Source: Jacaranda mimosifolia (Eukaryota; Streptophyta; Magnoliopsida; Lamiales; Bignoniaceae). Taken from it: a stretch of 64,000 bases of DNA. Made by a program: the position numbers and the translations under genes. Shown here in pieces: positions 12,490 through 22,355 of this stretch (the stretch's first letter is position 1; every line of letters begins with the position of its first letter). The notes beneath the pieces were generated by a model that was not told the DNA's origin, ran no database searches, and saw only the letters and a list, made by a program, of their open reading frames with translations. The stretch lies in assembly GCA_018894105.1 (NCBI GenBank), contig CM032123.1, forward strand, positions 4,961,001-5,025,000, given 5' to 3'.

Positions 12490-12975
12490 GCTCGAGGCCC
12501 TTTTGGTCGACTACGGGGTCAATTGTAATCGATCTAATCGTTTGCTTGAGTCGGGTGTAGGGACTCAACTTGGTGGCTGGAAGCCTGTTTAGTCGACTTC
12601 AGGGTCGACTTTAAACGATCAACTCGTTTATTTTGTCTTGGCTGTGAAGCCTCGACTGGGCGGCTGGAAGCCTTCTTGGTCGACTTCGGGGTTGACTTTA
12701 AACGATCAACTCGTTTATTTGGTCTTGGTTGTGAAGCTTCGACTTGGCGGCTAGAAGCTTGCTTGATCGACTTTAGGGTTAACTTTAAATAATCAACTCG
12801 TTTATTTGGTCTTGGCTATGAAGCCTCGACTTGGCGGCTGGAAGCTTGCTTGGTCGACTTCAGGGTCAACTTTAAATAATCAACTCGTTTATGTGGTCTT
12901 GGCTGTGAAGCCTCGACTTGGCGGCTGAAAGCTTGCTTGGTCAACTTCGGGGTCAACTTTAAACGATCAACTCGG
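12490..12975. repeat. 87-bp tandem array in 3' region of Tat-like copy 1
   Basis: The motif GTCGACTTCGGGGTCGACTT and its variants recurs at 12506, 12592, 12679, 12766, 12853 and 12940, a spacing of 86-87 bp, giving about five and a half units. Each unit also contains GATCAACTCGTTTATTTGG and TGAAGCCTCGACTTGGCGGC. It lies between the end of pol and the antisense gene, the position where Tat/Ogre elements are known to carry hypervariable tandem repeats. Confidence 0.9.
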
Positions 12976-13049
12976 TTATTTAGGTATTTGCAAAGTGTAT
13001 CACAAAGCTTCATTCTTGCGAAGAAATACAAAGGAGACCTGTAGCCTCG

Positions 13050-14230
13050 TACATAAAACTTCTTTAGATTTATAGCATTCCAAGGCCGCGGTAGTTCTTT
13101 GCCTTGTGCGTCTGATAGTCGGTATGCGTTGTGTTTCGACACTTTAACTATGGAGTACAACCCCTTCCATTTTGGCTCGAGTTTTCCTATGTTCCTCGAC
13201 ACTTCTACCTTCTTGAGGATGAGGTCTCCGACTTTGAAGCTGCACAGTCGAATTATTTTGTTGTAATGTCCGTCATTTTTTATTGGTACTGTTGCATTGT
13301 GTTGTAGACAGCGTGTTACAGCTCGTCGATGGTGATGAGGTCGAGGGCCCTTTCTGTTATGTTTCTGAGGGGGTGATAATGGATCACCCGGGCCATGTAT
13401 TGCACCAACTCAGATGGAATTACTGCTTCAGAGCCATAGACCAAGCTGTAAGGGCTACGGCCTGTGGTTGTTCGAAGAGTGGTTCTATTTGCCCACAGAA
13501 CTAGAGGAGGTCATCCGCCCAGCTTGTTCCCGTTCCCTCTATTCGAGCTTTGACATGGTCGAGGACTGTTCTGTTCGTGACCTTTGTCTGACCGTTAGCC
13601 TAGGGGTTTCCTACCAAAGTAAAGTGTTGGCAAATTCCTAGGGCCTCACACCAATTTCTCGTATTCTTACTTTGAAATTGAGTCCCATTGTCTGAGATCA
13701 GGACATTGGGCAAGTTGAAGCGACAGATTATGTTCTTCCAAATAAAGCTCTTGATGGCCGTGTCAGTTATCTTCGAAATTGCTTTCGCCTCGACCTACTT
13801 AGTAAAGTATTCGATCGCAACAGTGATAAATTTTCATTGGCCAAATGTTTTTGGTAGAGATCCGACTATGTCTATCACCCACTGGTCGAATGGCCACGTG
13901 ATTCGGACGTTTACCATCGACGTTGCGGGCTGGTGCGACGTGTTCAAGTGAAATTGGCAGGATGGGCACTTTCTAGCAAAATCGATGGAATCTTTTAATA
14001 AAGTGGGCCAGAAATACTTGTATCGAATAACTTTATGGGCCAGGGACCGACCTCAGGAATGATTTCCACAAATGTCAGCATGAATCTCGTGAAGGACTTC
14101 ATTTGCTTCGTCGGGTGTTAGGCATCTAAGGGGTGGTCCTGATATCAATCTCCTGTAAGGTTGTTCGTGCTTGTTGAGGGCAAATTTGGTTGCTTACCCT
14201 CTAAGCTTGCGGCTCTCATTCCTATCCTCG
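13050..14230 (-). pseudogene. Integrase remnant, Tat-like copy 1
   Basis: Read on the minus strand, the order is a zinc-binding part (HADICGNHS, then KCPSCQ), a catalytic core with LISDNGTQFQSKNTRNWC, and a C-terminal part ending GKELPRPWNAINLKKFY. Stops interrupt the core (for example after VGNP, in WADDLL and after FTK). Its partner in copy 2 (62155-63315) is one open frame and shows what the intact region looked like. The stop after LKKF is lost here, so the C-terminal frame (13202 down to 12816) runs into the tandem array. Confidence 0.85.
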
Positions 14231-14499
14231 AGGATCATCCCTTGGCTCAAGTAGAGCTTAATTGGGTCTTACCAGGAAGGGGCTGCTTCTCAATACTTCC
14301 AATGAAATTCTAGTCGCGAGTATCGATAGATGGCTTGTTGGCGACTAGGAACGTTATGGTTCTTTCTCTGGTTCCCCTCTTCGAGCTAGCAAATTTAGAG
14401 AGGGCGTTTTCCAGTCATTCTCTGCTCGGGGTACCTGGCTTAGGGTGAAGTTCTTGAACGACCACTGTAATCGTTTCACCTTAGTTAAGTACTAACTCA

Positions 14500-14870
14500 T
14501 CTTGGCCTCTTTGGCTTTGAAGTTTCCTTCGACCTGCTCTGCCACCAGTTGGGAATCAGTAATCACCACTAGCTGCTCGACGCCTCGAGCTGCTGCCATG
14601 TTTATCCTAGCGATGAGGGTTTCGTATTCTGCCTCGTTGTTGGTGAAGTCGAGTTTTATTGCGAAATCGTATTCCTCAACAAGTGGGGAGCGGAGTGAAA
14701 CACCAATTCCACCTCCTGAGGTGGTTGCTTAACCATTAACGTACAATGTCCATACGGAGGAGTTCTGGTCGAGTTGGTCAGGGAGGTCGAGTCTTTCGGC
14801 GACAAAATCAGCCAGAACCTGTGCTTTGATGGCCGTTCGCGGTTGAAATGTGATGTCAAACTCTCCAAGC
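14500..14870 (-). pseudogene. Second RNase H (archaeal-type, aRNH) remnant, Tat-like copy 1
   Basis: The minus-strand frame reads WTLYVNG, a stop, then TSGGGIGVSLRSPLVEEYD, then NNEAEYETLIARINMA and VITDSQLVAEQVEGNF. Copy 2 has the start of this motif as DGSA; here the first catalytic Asp is Asn and the following Ser is a stop (TAA). This extra RNase H between the normal RNase H and integrase is a hallmark of the Tat lineage. Confidence 0.85.
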
Positions 14871-14983
14871 TCAATGGCCCATTTAGTGAGTCTTCATGAC
14901 GTGTCTGGCTTCGACAACACTTGCTTTAATGGTTGATTCGTCAGTAGTATGATCGCATGAGACTGGAAGTAAGGTCGCAACTT

Positions 14984-15181
14984 TCATGCTGCTGTAACTA
15001 GGGCGAGGGCAAACTTTTCAATCTCTAGGTAATTGTGCTCGGGCCCTTGCAGGGCTTTGTTGTAGTAATAAATAGGTCGGTGAGTTCTATCTCTCATCGA
15101 GGCCAGCACTGAACTGATTGAGGCGGTCGATACGACTAAGTAAAGTTGCAAAATTTCTCCCAACTCGGGCTTGGCGAGCAT
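14984..15181 (-). pseudogene. RNase H fragment of pol, Tat-like copy 1
   Basis: The minus-strand peptide contains LQLYLVVSTASISSVLAS and IYYYNKALQGPEHNYLEIEK followed by FALALVTAA. This matches the RNase H domain that follows reverse transcriptase in Gypsy elements. It is broken on both sides. Confidence 0.85.
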
Positions 15182-15229
15182 GGGTGGCGAGGAGAGGTAT
15201 CACTTGAGTTCGATTAGAGCTTGGTCGGA

Positions 15230-15885
15230 CTATTCGGACCACTGGAATCTCGATTTCTTTGCATTTCTAAGTATTTTGAAGAAAATGAGACTCTTGTCGG
15301 TCAGTCGTGCAATGAATTTGAGGGCTATTATCCTGCCGACTAGGCATTGTACGTCTTGAACCGTTTGAGGTGGGGCGTTGTTCAAAACTGCCTGGATCTT
15401 CTGTGGGTTCACTTCGATCCCCTTTTTGACTGACCATATAGCCCAGGAACTTGCTTCATCGAACCCTGAAGGTGCACTATTGGGGTTGAGTTTCATGCCG
15501 AACGCCCTCAGTAAAGAAAAGGTGTGGTCGAGGTTGATTAGTTGATCCTCGACTTACTCTATTTGACAATTATGTCATTGACGTAGACCTCCATTGATTT
15601 TCCAATCTCGCTTTTGAACATGAAGTTGACTAATCTCTGATACGTTGCCCCTGCGTTCTTGAGTTCGAAGGGCACGACTAAGAAACAGTATACTCTATTG
15701 GGGACGACGAAAGAGGTCTTGTCCCTGTCCTCTGGTGCCATGAATATTTGATAGTAGCCTTGGAAGGCATCCATCATGCTCAATAATTCACAACCGGCCG
15801 TGGAATCCACTAATAAATCTATGCGAGGTAGGGGGTAAGGATCATTAGGGCAAGCTTTATTCAAATCAGTGAAATCATTACACAT
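15230..15885 (-). pseudogene. Reverse transcriptase remnant, Tat-like copy 1
   Basis: The palm begins CNDFTDLNKACPNDPYPLPR, with MDAFQGYYQIFMAPEDRDKT and NAGATYQRLVNFMF. The catalytic motif reads VYVNDIIVK where active enzymes have YVDD, so the first essential Asp is Asn. The thumb/connection piece (15230-15496: KGIEVNPQKIQAVLNNAPPQ, then LVGRIIALKFIARLTDKS) follows after a frame break. The enzyme is predicted inactive. Confidence 0.9.
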
Positions 15886-16499
15886 ACGTTATTTGCCATC
15901 ATTCTTAGAGGCGAGTACAACATTACAAAGCCAAGAGAGGTATTGAATTTCTACAATATATCTTGCCTCTAATAGTTTGTTGACCTGTTCTCCGATAATT
16001 TGGGATCTCTCAATATTGAAGGTTCTTATCTTCTGCCTCACCGGTTTGTAGAAGGGGTCCACGTTGAGATGATGGACAATAACACTTAGGTCGATTCCTT
16101 AGAGGTTGGAAGCATTTCATGCGAACACATCGATGTGTCTTCGAAGGAAATCCACCATGAGGCATTCCAGACTGTGGCCCATATCATTCCTGATTCGAGT
16201 GGTCTTGTTAGGGTTTCCAGGTTCTAGCTCAATCATTTTGAACTTCCCAACGGGCTCGACCCGGGTGTCTTCTAGTTTCCTTTTCTTAGAAATAATTCCT
16301 TCCTCGGGTTTCGATACAGGGTTGTCCCCGGAGGGATTCAGCTGAGGCGGGTCTTCTGCTCGGTAGACTCGACTGAAATGTTGTAGCCGCGCCATGCTTC
16401 CTTAACATTGCACAGAAGCTCTCATACTCCTGCTGGGGTTGGGAATTTGATCTATATATGGTAGGTCAAGATAATGGCCCTGAAGCCGTTCAGGGCAGG

Positions 16500-16741
16500 T
16501 CAACTTATGATAACGTTGTAGGTGAAGAAAGCGTTGACTACAAGGTAGTTTATCATCAAAGTTCTGCAGCGAGGGGCTTTTCCAAATGACATGGACAAGT
16601 TAATGGATCCTTTCGGGATGATCTCCGACCCCCCAAATCCAACCAGCGGCGTATGGACTGGCTCAACTTTAATTGCCCCAAATTCATTCTTTTCAAGGTG
16701 GATAAGAATATGATGCTCACAGAGCTGCAATTGTCGACCAA
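16500..16741 (-). pseudogene. Aspartic protease remnant, Tat-like copy 1
   Basis: Two overlapping frames together give VDNCSSVSIIFLSTLKRMNL followed by VEPVHTPLVGFGG and SEIIPKGSINLSMSFGK. The usual Tat-type active site is close to VDNGSSADILF; here the Gly is Cys and a frameshift follows. Between it and RT, 16117-16395 encodes a Lys-rich linker (EEGIISKKRKLEDTRVEPVG) with MGHSLECLMVDFLRRHIDVFA. Confidence 0.75.
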
Positions 16742-16876
16742 GATCTTCCTTACTTCAAAATTAGTTATTTCGAGCGTTCCTACGATAGGGCAGTCTATCT
16801 TGCGGTCGACGCCTCTGTTCTCTAGATGATCGAGGTCGGACTCGGTGAAGGAAATTGGTTCTGCGCTGGTTGAGAG

Positions 16877-18475
16877 CTAGAAAATCATTTCGACTTGGGC
16901 TGGTTTGGTCGATTCTAGTCGCCTTTCGGTTTGCTTTCTAGCGAAACTTGAGTCCTCCCCAGTGGGACCTCCCGCAATCATGTCGATGATTCCTCTAATG
17001 GGTAGGTGGGGCTCTTGGGCAGGTTTCTTTCCTTTATTTTCTCTTCTTGGGCTAGCCGACCTTTCTCTATAGGGAGTCCGGTCGGTTTTGCCCTCTTCGT
17101 GTCTAGCATGCTCATCGACGTATTTTTTGATATGGCCCTGCCTGATCAGTCTCTTAATCTCATCGTGCAGATTGAAACAGTATTCCGTGTCGTGCCCTTT
17201 TTGCTTATGAAAATGGCAGTACTTCTTTGACTTTTTCATAGCTTCAGTTTCGGTCAGTTTCCTGGACCTCTTGAAGAGATTGTCGTGCTAGATAGCAAAC
17301 AATACCTCCTTCCTCGAGAGGTTAAGTGGAGTATAATCATGGAAGCATTTGATGAGGGATCGACGATCTTCCCTGAACTGGCGGTCGTTTTTCTCCTTGC
17401 TCTTCTTCTTATCGACCTTCGGATTCCCATACTTCAGTCTATTAATGTCCTCCTAGATCATGTATCTTTCTGAGAGGTCGATGATCTCTTCCATCGACCT
17501 GGGCTACTCGCGTACCAACACATTGGCACACTTCCTATGTCGAAGGCCCAAGAACAACACGTCGATCAGGAACTCAACTCGTGGGCTATCAAACTTCAGC
17601 ACTTCCATGTTAAACCTAGTAAAAAAGTCTCAAAGGGATTCTCCTTCATTTTGTTTCACTGTGTGTAAGTGGGTATGTGGGAGCTTTGCCTTTCTCTTGC
17701 TTGCAAATTGGTGCAGAAATTTGTCACCAGCATCTTAGCGTAGATGTAATCGCTATGCCTATGTAACTACATCATGTGTTCGAATTGCATCAAATGCTCA
17801 TTTGGGACCAACGAGCCATCATATCTGGGCAGGCTTGTCTAGACTTTAGCGTCGACGGCAATGCGCTCGTCAATAATCTCCTGGACGAATGGTGAATCTC
17901 TCTCTCTTCGGAACCTCAGCGGCCTCTCCTGATAGTGATTTCTCTCTGTGTTTCTCTTCGAGATCTTTTCTAATCACCTGTTTAGCTGTTGGACTTGGTC
18001 AGCTTAGGATGCATTTCTATTCGGGTGAGGTCTCGAGCACTCGACCCTATCGCGTTGCAGGGCTCGAATAGGCCAAACGCCATGGTCAATTGAATCCGCA
18101 AACTCTTCGCAGAGGATGGGACGGACCATTTCCCTCAGAAAATGGCCCAGGTTAACTTCACGTCTCGAGGGAGGTCTTCTGGACTCTGGTCGGTCTTGAT
18201 TTTCTCTAGGTGGTCTCTTTTCTAGGGGCATGGGCTGTGGAGTTACATTGGCCATGCAACTCTGGATGCGCGGCATGTCGGTTCAAAGCCGCAGAAATCT
18301 GGGCCGATATCTGCTCGCTGATGAGCTGCATCAATTGGGGCATGGTCAGGGTGACCACCTGTTCTGGCTGTGCGCTCGACCCCAACGCGCCAAGTTCTTG
18401 CTGAGGTCAAGGTAGGGGAAAGCCAGACCTCTAATTTTCTTTTCTTCCCGAGGGGGCTCGCCTGGTGTTAACCAT
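16877..18475 (-). pseudogene. gag remnant, Tat-like copy 1
   Basis: Translation starts at ATG 18475 (minus strand), reading MVNTRRAPSGRKEN then a stop. Downstream frames give a Pro/Arg-rich stretch (PPRENQDRPESRRPPSRREV), a capsid-like part between about 17240 and 17900 with stops, and a zinc-binding motif YCHFHKQKGHDTEYCFNLHDE in 16877-17239. The MVNTRR start and the C-x-F-H-x5-GH-x4-C motif are typical of plant Tat/Athila-type gag. It lies just inside the primer-binding site. Confidence 0.8.
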
Positions 18476-18494
18476 CTTTGATTGCGGACTCAAA

Positions 18495-18514
18495 GTTTCC
18501 CACAGACAACGCCA
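18495..18514 (-). other. Primer-binding site, Tat-like copy 1
   Basis: On the minus strand this reads TGGCGTTGTCTGTGGGAAAC, two bases inside the 5' LTR end (18517). TGGCG starts are usual for plant Gypsy primer-binding sites. I did not assign the tRNA. Confidence 0.7.
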
Positions 18515-18516
18515 AA

Positions 18517-19322
18517 TGATGAGGGTAAAAACCGCTTATAACTGGATTAGATGATAGATTTGAAAGGTCCGACCTCTCTGGTCAAGCTATAGATGTAGTT
18601 GGGCTGAGTCCTGCAATCACAAGCAGACGTCAAGCTAGCCGAGGTGCCCTCGGCTAAGGCACTCTGACGCTCAAGTCAGTACGGGGTCGACTAGATATAA
18701 TGAGCAGTAGAGTGTGGGCTTTGTATAGAGAATAACATATCTTTAGTGAGGCTGGAGATGGTGGTATTTATAGCCTTCTCCTGGTAAGGGATTTGTCTGT
18801 GATGCCCCTAACATGTAGGGAGGGTCATTGTCCTTGCATGAGGGGCTTTTGGTTATCTCCCATTCCTGTACTATTCCAGGTGGCAATATCTCCAGGTTTC
18901 ATAGGTAGAGTAGTACACTATAGGAGCGTCTCCTGCCCAAAGTGGCAGCATGGGCACTACTGGGGCGGCACGTGCCTTTAATGTGAAGGCATGCTGCCTA
19001 TCAATGTAGTTAATGCGGCAGAAAGTTGATTCTGCAATGAGTCGACCTCTCTGGTCGGTGATATGGTTGATCTTACAATGGGTTGGCGTGCGGCGTAAGA
19101 AGTGGCTGAGCGTCAAGGTCGAAAGGTCGAGCAGGGGGCCCCAATATGCTGGCTGATCGAATAACTGCCCAATCCAGGAGAGGTACGAGAGGTCGACCTG
19201 TTTGATCGATTTAGGTCATCTAAAGTCGGCAGCACAATTGGGCCCTAACGATGAGATGGGCTTGATGCTACACCCTCGAGTCTATGGTCTTTGGGCCGAG
19301 TCTATTGGGCTATTCCATATTA
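18517..19322 (-). repeat. 5' LTR of Tat-like element copy 1
   Basis: On the plus strand it begins TGATGAGGG. It ends CCATATTA, where the partner LTR has CCATATCA, so the terminal CA is mutated to TA. ATTAT follows directly. The two LTRs are clearly diverged with several small indels, so the insertion is old. Confidence 0.85.
18764..18773 (-). promoter_or_regulatory. LTR promoter TATA box, Tat-like copy 1
   Basis: CTATAAATAC on the minus strand inside the 5' LTR, pointing into gag. The 3' LTR carries the same motif at 8961-8970. Confidence 0.6.
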
Positions 19323-19345
19323 ATTATAGATCAAAGAAAATAGAG

Positions 19346-19549
19346 TTAAGTAACATCAAGAGCAAAAACAGGAAGAAAACGACCAAACTGACATAAAACA
19401 CTAGTGTTTTTGGCAAGAACATGAGCCAAACAATTAGCTAAATGGCGCACAAAGGAGAAGTGGATGTAACGTAAAGAGTCGACCAAAACACGACATTCCT
19501 CAATTATAGAACCAGTTGCCGAAAGATCTTCCCGCATGCTCATATACAT
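19346..19549 (-). pseudogene. LINE-type RNase H remnant
   Basis: The minus-strand peptide contains SIIEECRVLVDSLRYIHFSF and VRHLANCLAHVLAKNTSVL. This matches the C-terminal end of the RNase H-like domain found in plant non-LTR (LINE) retrotransposons and related domesticated ORFs. No reverse transcriptase lies upstream, so it is 5'-truncated. A T8 run at about 8698-8706, on the other side of the Gypsy insertion, may be the poly(A) end of the same element. Confidence 0.6.
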
Positions 19550-19609
19550 TGGAAAATGGAAAAATTTTGGGGATAATGAAATATAGAAGAAGATATTCTA
19601 GGAAAACTT

Positions 19610-20218
19610 AGGCTATGTTTGGTTGCAAATTGGTAATTTATTTTTTAACTCTCAAAATATAAACAAACAAACCACACACATTCCCCAACCTTACTCTCAG
19701 AACACACCCAAAAAGGCCCAAAATACCTTCCCAATTCATTTTTTACACATTTCCAAATGTCTAGTCATCTCATTTTTTGTCCTCCCTGCCCAATCTATAC
19801 ATATACATAAATAATTAAAATATTAATTTCACCCTACCAATTCAAAAAAAAGTTATTTATGTGACATCTTGTCCCCTCCCAAAATACAACCAAACAAACA
19901 ATTTTCTCTCAAAGTATTCCCCACCTACCATCCAAAATATAAGTAAACAATTATTACAATTCCCAACGTCACTTCTCAAAAATCAGTTTGCCAAAATATT
20001 TTGGCAAAATGCTCCAATTTACAATAAAACATAGCCTTAATTTGGCATTTTGGAGGGAAAAATTATGTATGTTTGGTTATATTTTGGCAAAACAAAATAT
20101 AACCAAACATGGCCTAAGCAAACATCAATCACATCCCCCAACACAAATTTTACATTCTCCAATCCCACTTTCAAAATATATAATACAAAACATATAAAAC
20201 ATAACTAAACATTACCTA
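19610..20218. repeat. MITE-like element, copy C
   Basis: The left end reads TTAGGCTATGTTTGGTT and the right end AACTAAACATTACCTAA, an approximate inverted repeat. The ends GGC/GCC-like with TWA flanks would fit a PIF/Harbinger (Tourist) element, but the flanks are TTA and TAA, not identical. The interior is AT-rich with no coding. Confidence 0.5.
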
Positions 20219-21260
20219 ATAAAAAATGTGATTAATCGAAATTCATTTATCCTTGCAAATTGTGAGCATCACTAATTTGAGGAATAGTTTCTCGTTTACA
20301 TGCAGACAACCTCATCATGACATGATATACCATATGCACTGGGCTCACACGGAGTTTCTTTAGATTCACACACATTAAAATGTGAATGTATTAGCATTTA
20401 GTAGGTGATTTTGACTTTCGCGACATAAAATAAATTATCAAGATGGCTTTTGAGCTTTTCACCGAACTTTAGTCAATCTTTTTATTGAAAAATGATGCAA
20501 GTAATAAAGAAATAAAATAACTATCATGAAAAAAAAAAGAGGACTTTGATTTAATGCAACTTATAAAGGACTAAAACGATTCTTATGATAATGTTTTTAA
20601 AAAAAAGATTAAAACTGATTTTTCAATTACTTTTTATGGAACTTGAACTCATGGTCTATCTGTTCATCTATGCATTATAAAAAAATATATTTTTTTTTGT
20701 ATTTAAAATGAAAGTTATGACACCAAATTTCAAATATATCAAAATTGCCTTTTTACTTATTCTTTATATTTAATAAAATTTACATTTCTAGATAACCACT
20801 ATTAATTCAAAATTTTGTCTTATCATAAGATAAGCTTAATATCTTAATGATTTTTCAATTTTTTCTCTAATCTGATAATGAACTATGAAAATTTTATTTT
20901 ATGTGACGACTATTTTTATAATTATACAAATTATATATATTTTACGTACATATTAATTTTTAATAGAATAAATATAAAAATACGTACAAATAATATAATT
21001 ACTCAAAAATATTTTGTATAAACGTAACCTATCTCCAAACGACTTCCAGTAACAATTAGAATCTACCATCAAATTGTTCTTTTGTCCTCGATAACGTTGC
21101 TTCAAAATTCACTAGTGACCAAAAGGAACTGGCCAAGTACCCAAGTGCCCAAACGGCCAAACCAACCTCAACGAGAAGAACAAATCTTCCCACATACGCA
21201 GAAAACGCACCCAACGACCCACCCCCGCGGGGTGTTGGGTGGGGGGTTGGGGTTAACTCT
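20219..21260. other. AT-rich intergenic stretch
   Basis: I see no gene, RNA gene or clear repeat here. Toward 21200 the composition becomes richer in C on the plus strand as the ABF promoter begins. Confidence 0.6.
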
Positions 21261-21270
21261 ATCCATGCTG

Positions 21271-21278
21271 CCACGTCA
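21271..21278 (+). promoter_or_regulatory. ABRE-like ACGT element (CCACGTCA)
   Basis: An ACGT-core site about 1.1 kb before the ABF start codon and about 200 bp before the presumed TATA box. ABF proteins bind ACGT-core ABRE sites, so it is a candidate for self-regulation. Confidence 0.4.
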
Positions 21279-21346
21279 CTAGTCCCATTTCAGGCCATAA
21301 ACGACAAAAGCAACCCCTGACCCACATCTGACCGTTGCTAGACCAT

Positions 21347-21354
21347 ACGTGGGC
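21347..21354 (+). promoter_or_regulatory. ABRE core (ACGTGGGC)
   Basis: The site contains ACGTGG, the ABRE core bound by ABF/AREB bZIPs, about 125 bp upstream of the TATA-like motif. With the second ACGT site at 21271 it forms the two-site arrangement often needed for an ABA response. Confidence 0.5.
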
Positions 21355-21473
21355 GGTCCAGATCAACCCACTTATCTTCTCGCCATTGGCCCAATGTCAC
21401 ACCAACCCCTCCTACTTCACAACTATTGGTCCACGCTTCACCTACCGGGCCCACCTCTCATTATTTTACTAGA

Positions 21474-21483
21474 ATATATATAA
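21474..21483 (+). promoter_or_regulatory. TATA-like motif of the ABF gene
   Basis: ATATATATAA lies upstream of a probable 5' UTR exon that ends at AATATCAG|GTAAAA (donor at 21591). A leader intron from 21591 to about 22340-22343 (acceptor CCTAGCAG) would put the CDS start in the second exon. This layout is common in ABF/AREB genes. Confidence 0.45.
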
Positions 21484-22355
21484 TGATCCCGGTTCCGTTT
21501 GAAAAGTCCATAACGAGACACATGGCAAAATCTGAATAGAATTCTAGCAGGCCAAAGAGAAACGGGGAACAGCAAAATAAAAAATATCAGGTAAAATAAT
21601 TTTCTTTTTATAAATTATCTCCTTCTTCTTGTTGATTCTATTTTTGGGTAAAAAGAAGTTGGTTTTTATTTCTCATTTTTTCTTTGTACTTATCTGCTAA
21701 TTTAAGACTTCTTAATTTGTTTACGATGAGTCAATGATGAGAGCTTGCGCTTAGTCTTTAGCTATTTTTTTGAGCTATTTGTTGCTTTCACTTGGTGCTG
21801 AATCATGCTTTTGCTTTGATCAGTTCTTAAGATATTTCATGTGGGCTCATTTGTTTTTGCTTTCTAATTCTGGTTCGGTCTTCTTTTTCCTCCTCTGGGT
21901 TGAATTCTTGGTGGGGTTACTGAAAAATAAGTTGTTTATGTTAGCTTGGTTTTGCGTATAAATTCATGGTATATATTTGTGAGAGTACTTAAAATCTGGG
22001 TAGATTCTTGTGCGGATTGTGCTCTAACTTTATGATGTGAAAAGGGAATGTGCTAAAATTGAAAATCTTGATGCTGAACTGAAATGTGAGCATAAATATT
22101 GGAATTTTGGGCTTTATGTTTTGGAACTAGATGCAGGTTTTATGTATATTATTACGTTCCGGAATTTTCAATTTCTAATGTGTTTGTGTATCTAATCTGC
22201 ACATATATTAACACTTTATATTTGAAGGTTTACATGTAGAGAGAGTGATTACTAAAACAAAGTCTTATTCACTGTTGATTCAACTTGTGCTGGTGATTGT
22301 ATAACACAAAGGAGTCTGGATTTGCGTTGCACTTACCTAGCAGAGTTTGATTGAA

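Larger units (their letters stand above)
8726..19322 (-). mobile_element. Ty3/Gypsy Tat-like LTR retrotransposon, copy 1 (degenerate, complete)
   Basis: This element is about 10.6 kb and lies on the minus strand. Its LTRs are 8726-9505 (3' LTR) and 18517-19322 (5' LTR), flanked by a perfect 5-bp duplication. Reading on the minus strand from the right: 5' LTR, primer-binding site, gag remnant, protease, reverse transcriptase, RNase H, a second RNase H, integrase, an 87-bp tandem array, an oppositely transcribed extra gene, polypurine tract, 3' LTR. Two RNase H domains, no chromodomain, a repeat-rich 3' region and an extra antisense ORF are features known for the plant Tat lineage (Tat/Retand/Ogre group). 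Many stops and frameshifts show it cannot encode its own proteins. Confidence 0.88.

Noticed and set aside
21056..21282. Open frames on both strands in the ABF promoter
   Set aside because: Proline/Gly-rich translations of a C-rich tract directly upstream of the TATA motif; no conserved motif.
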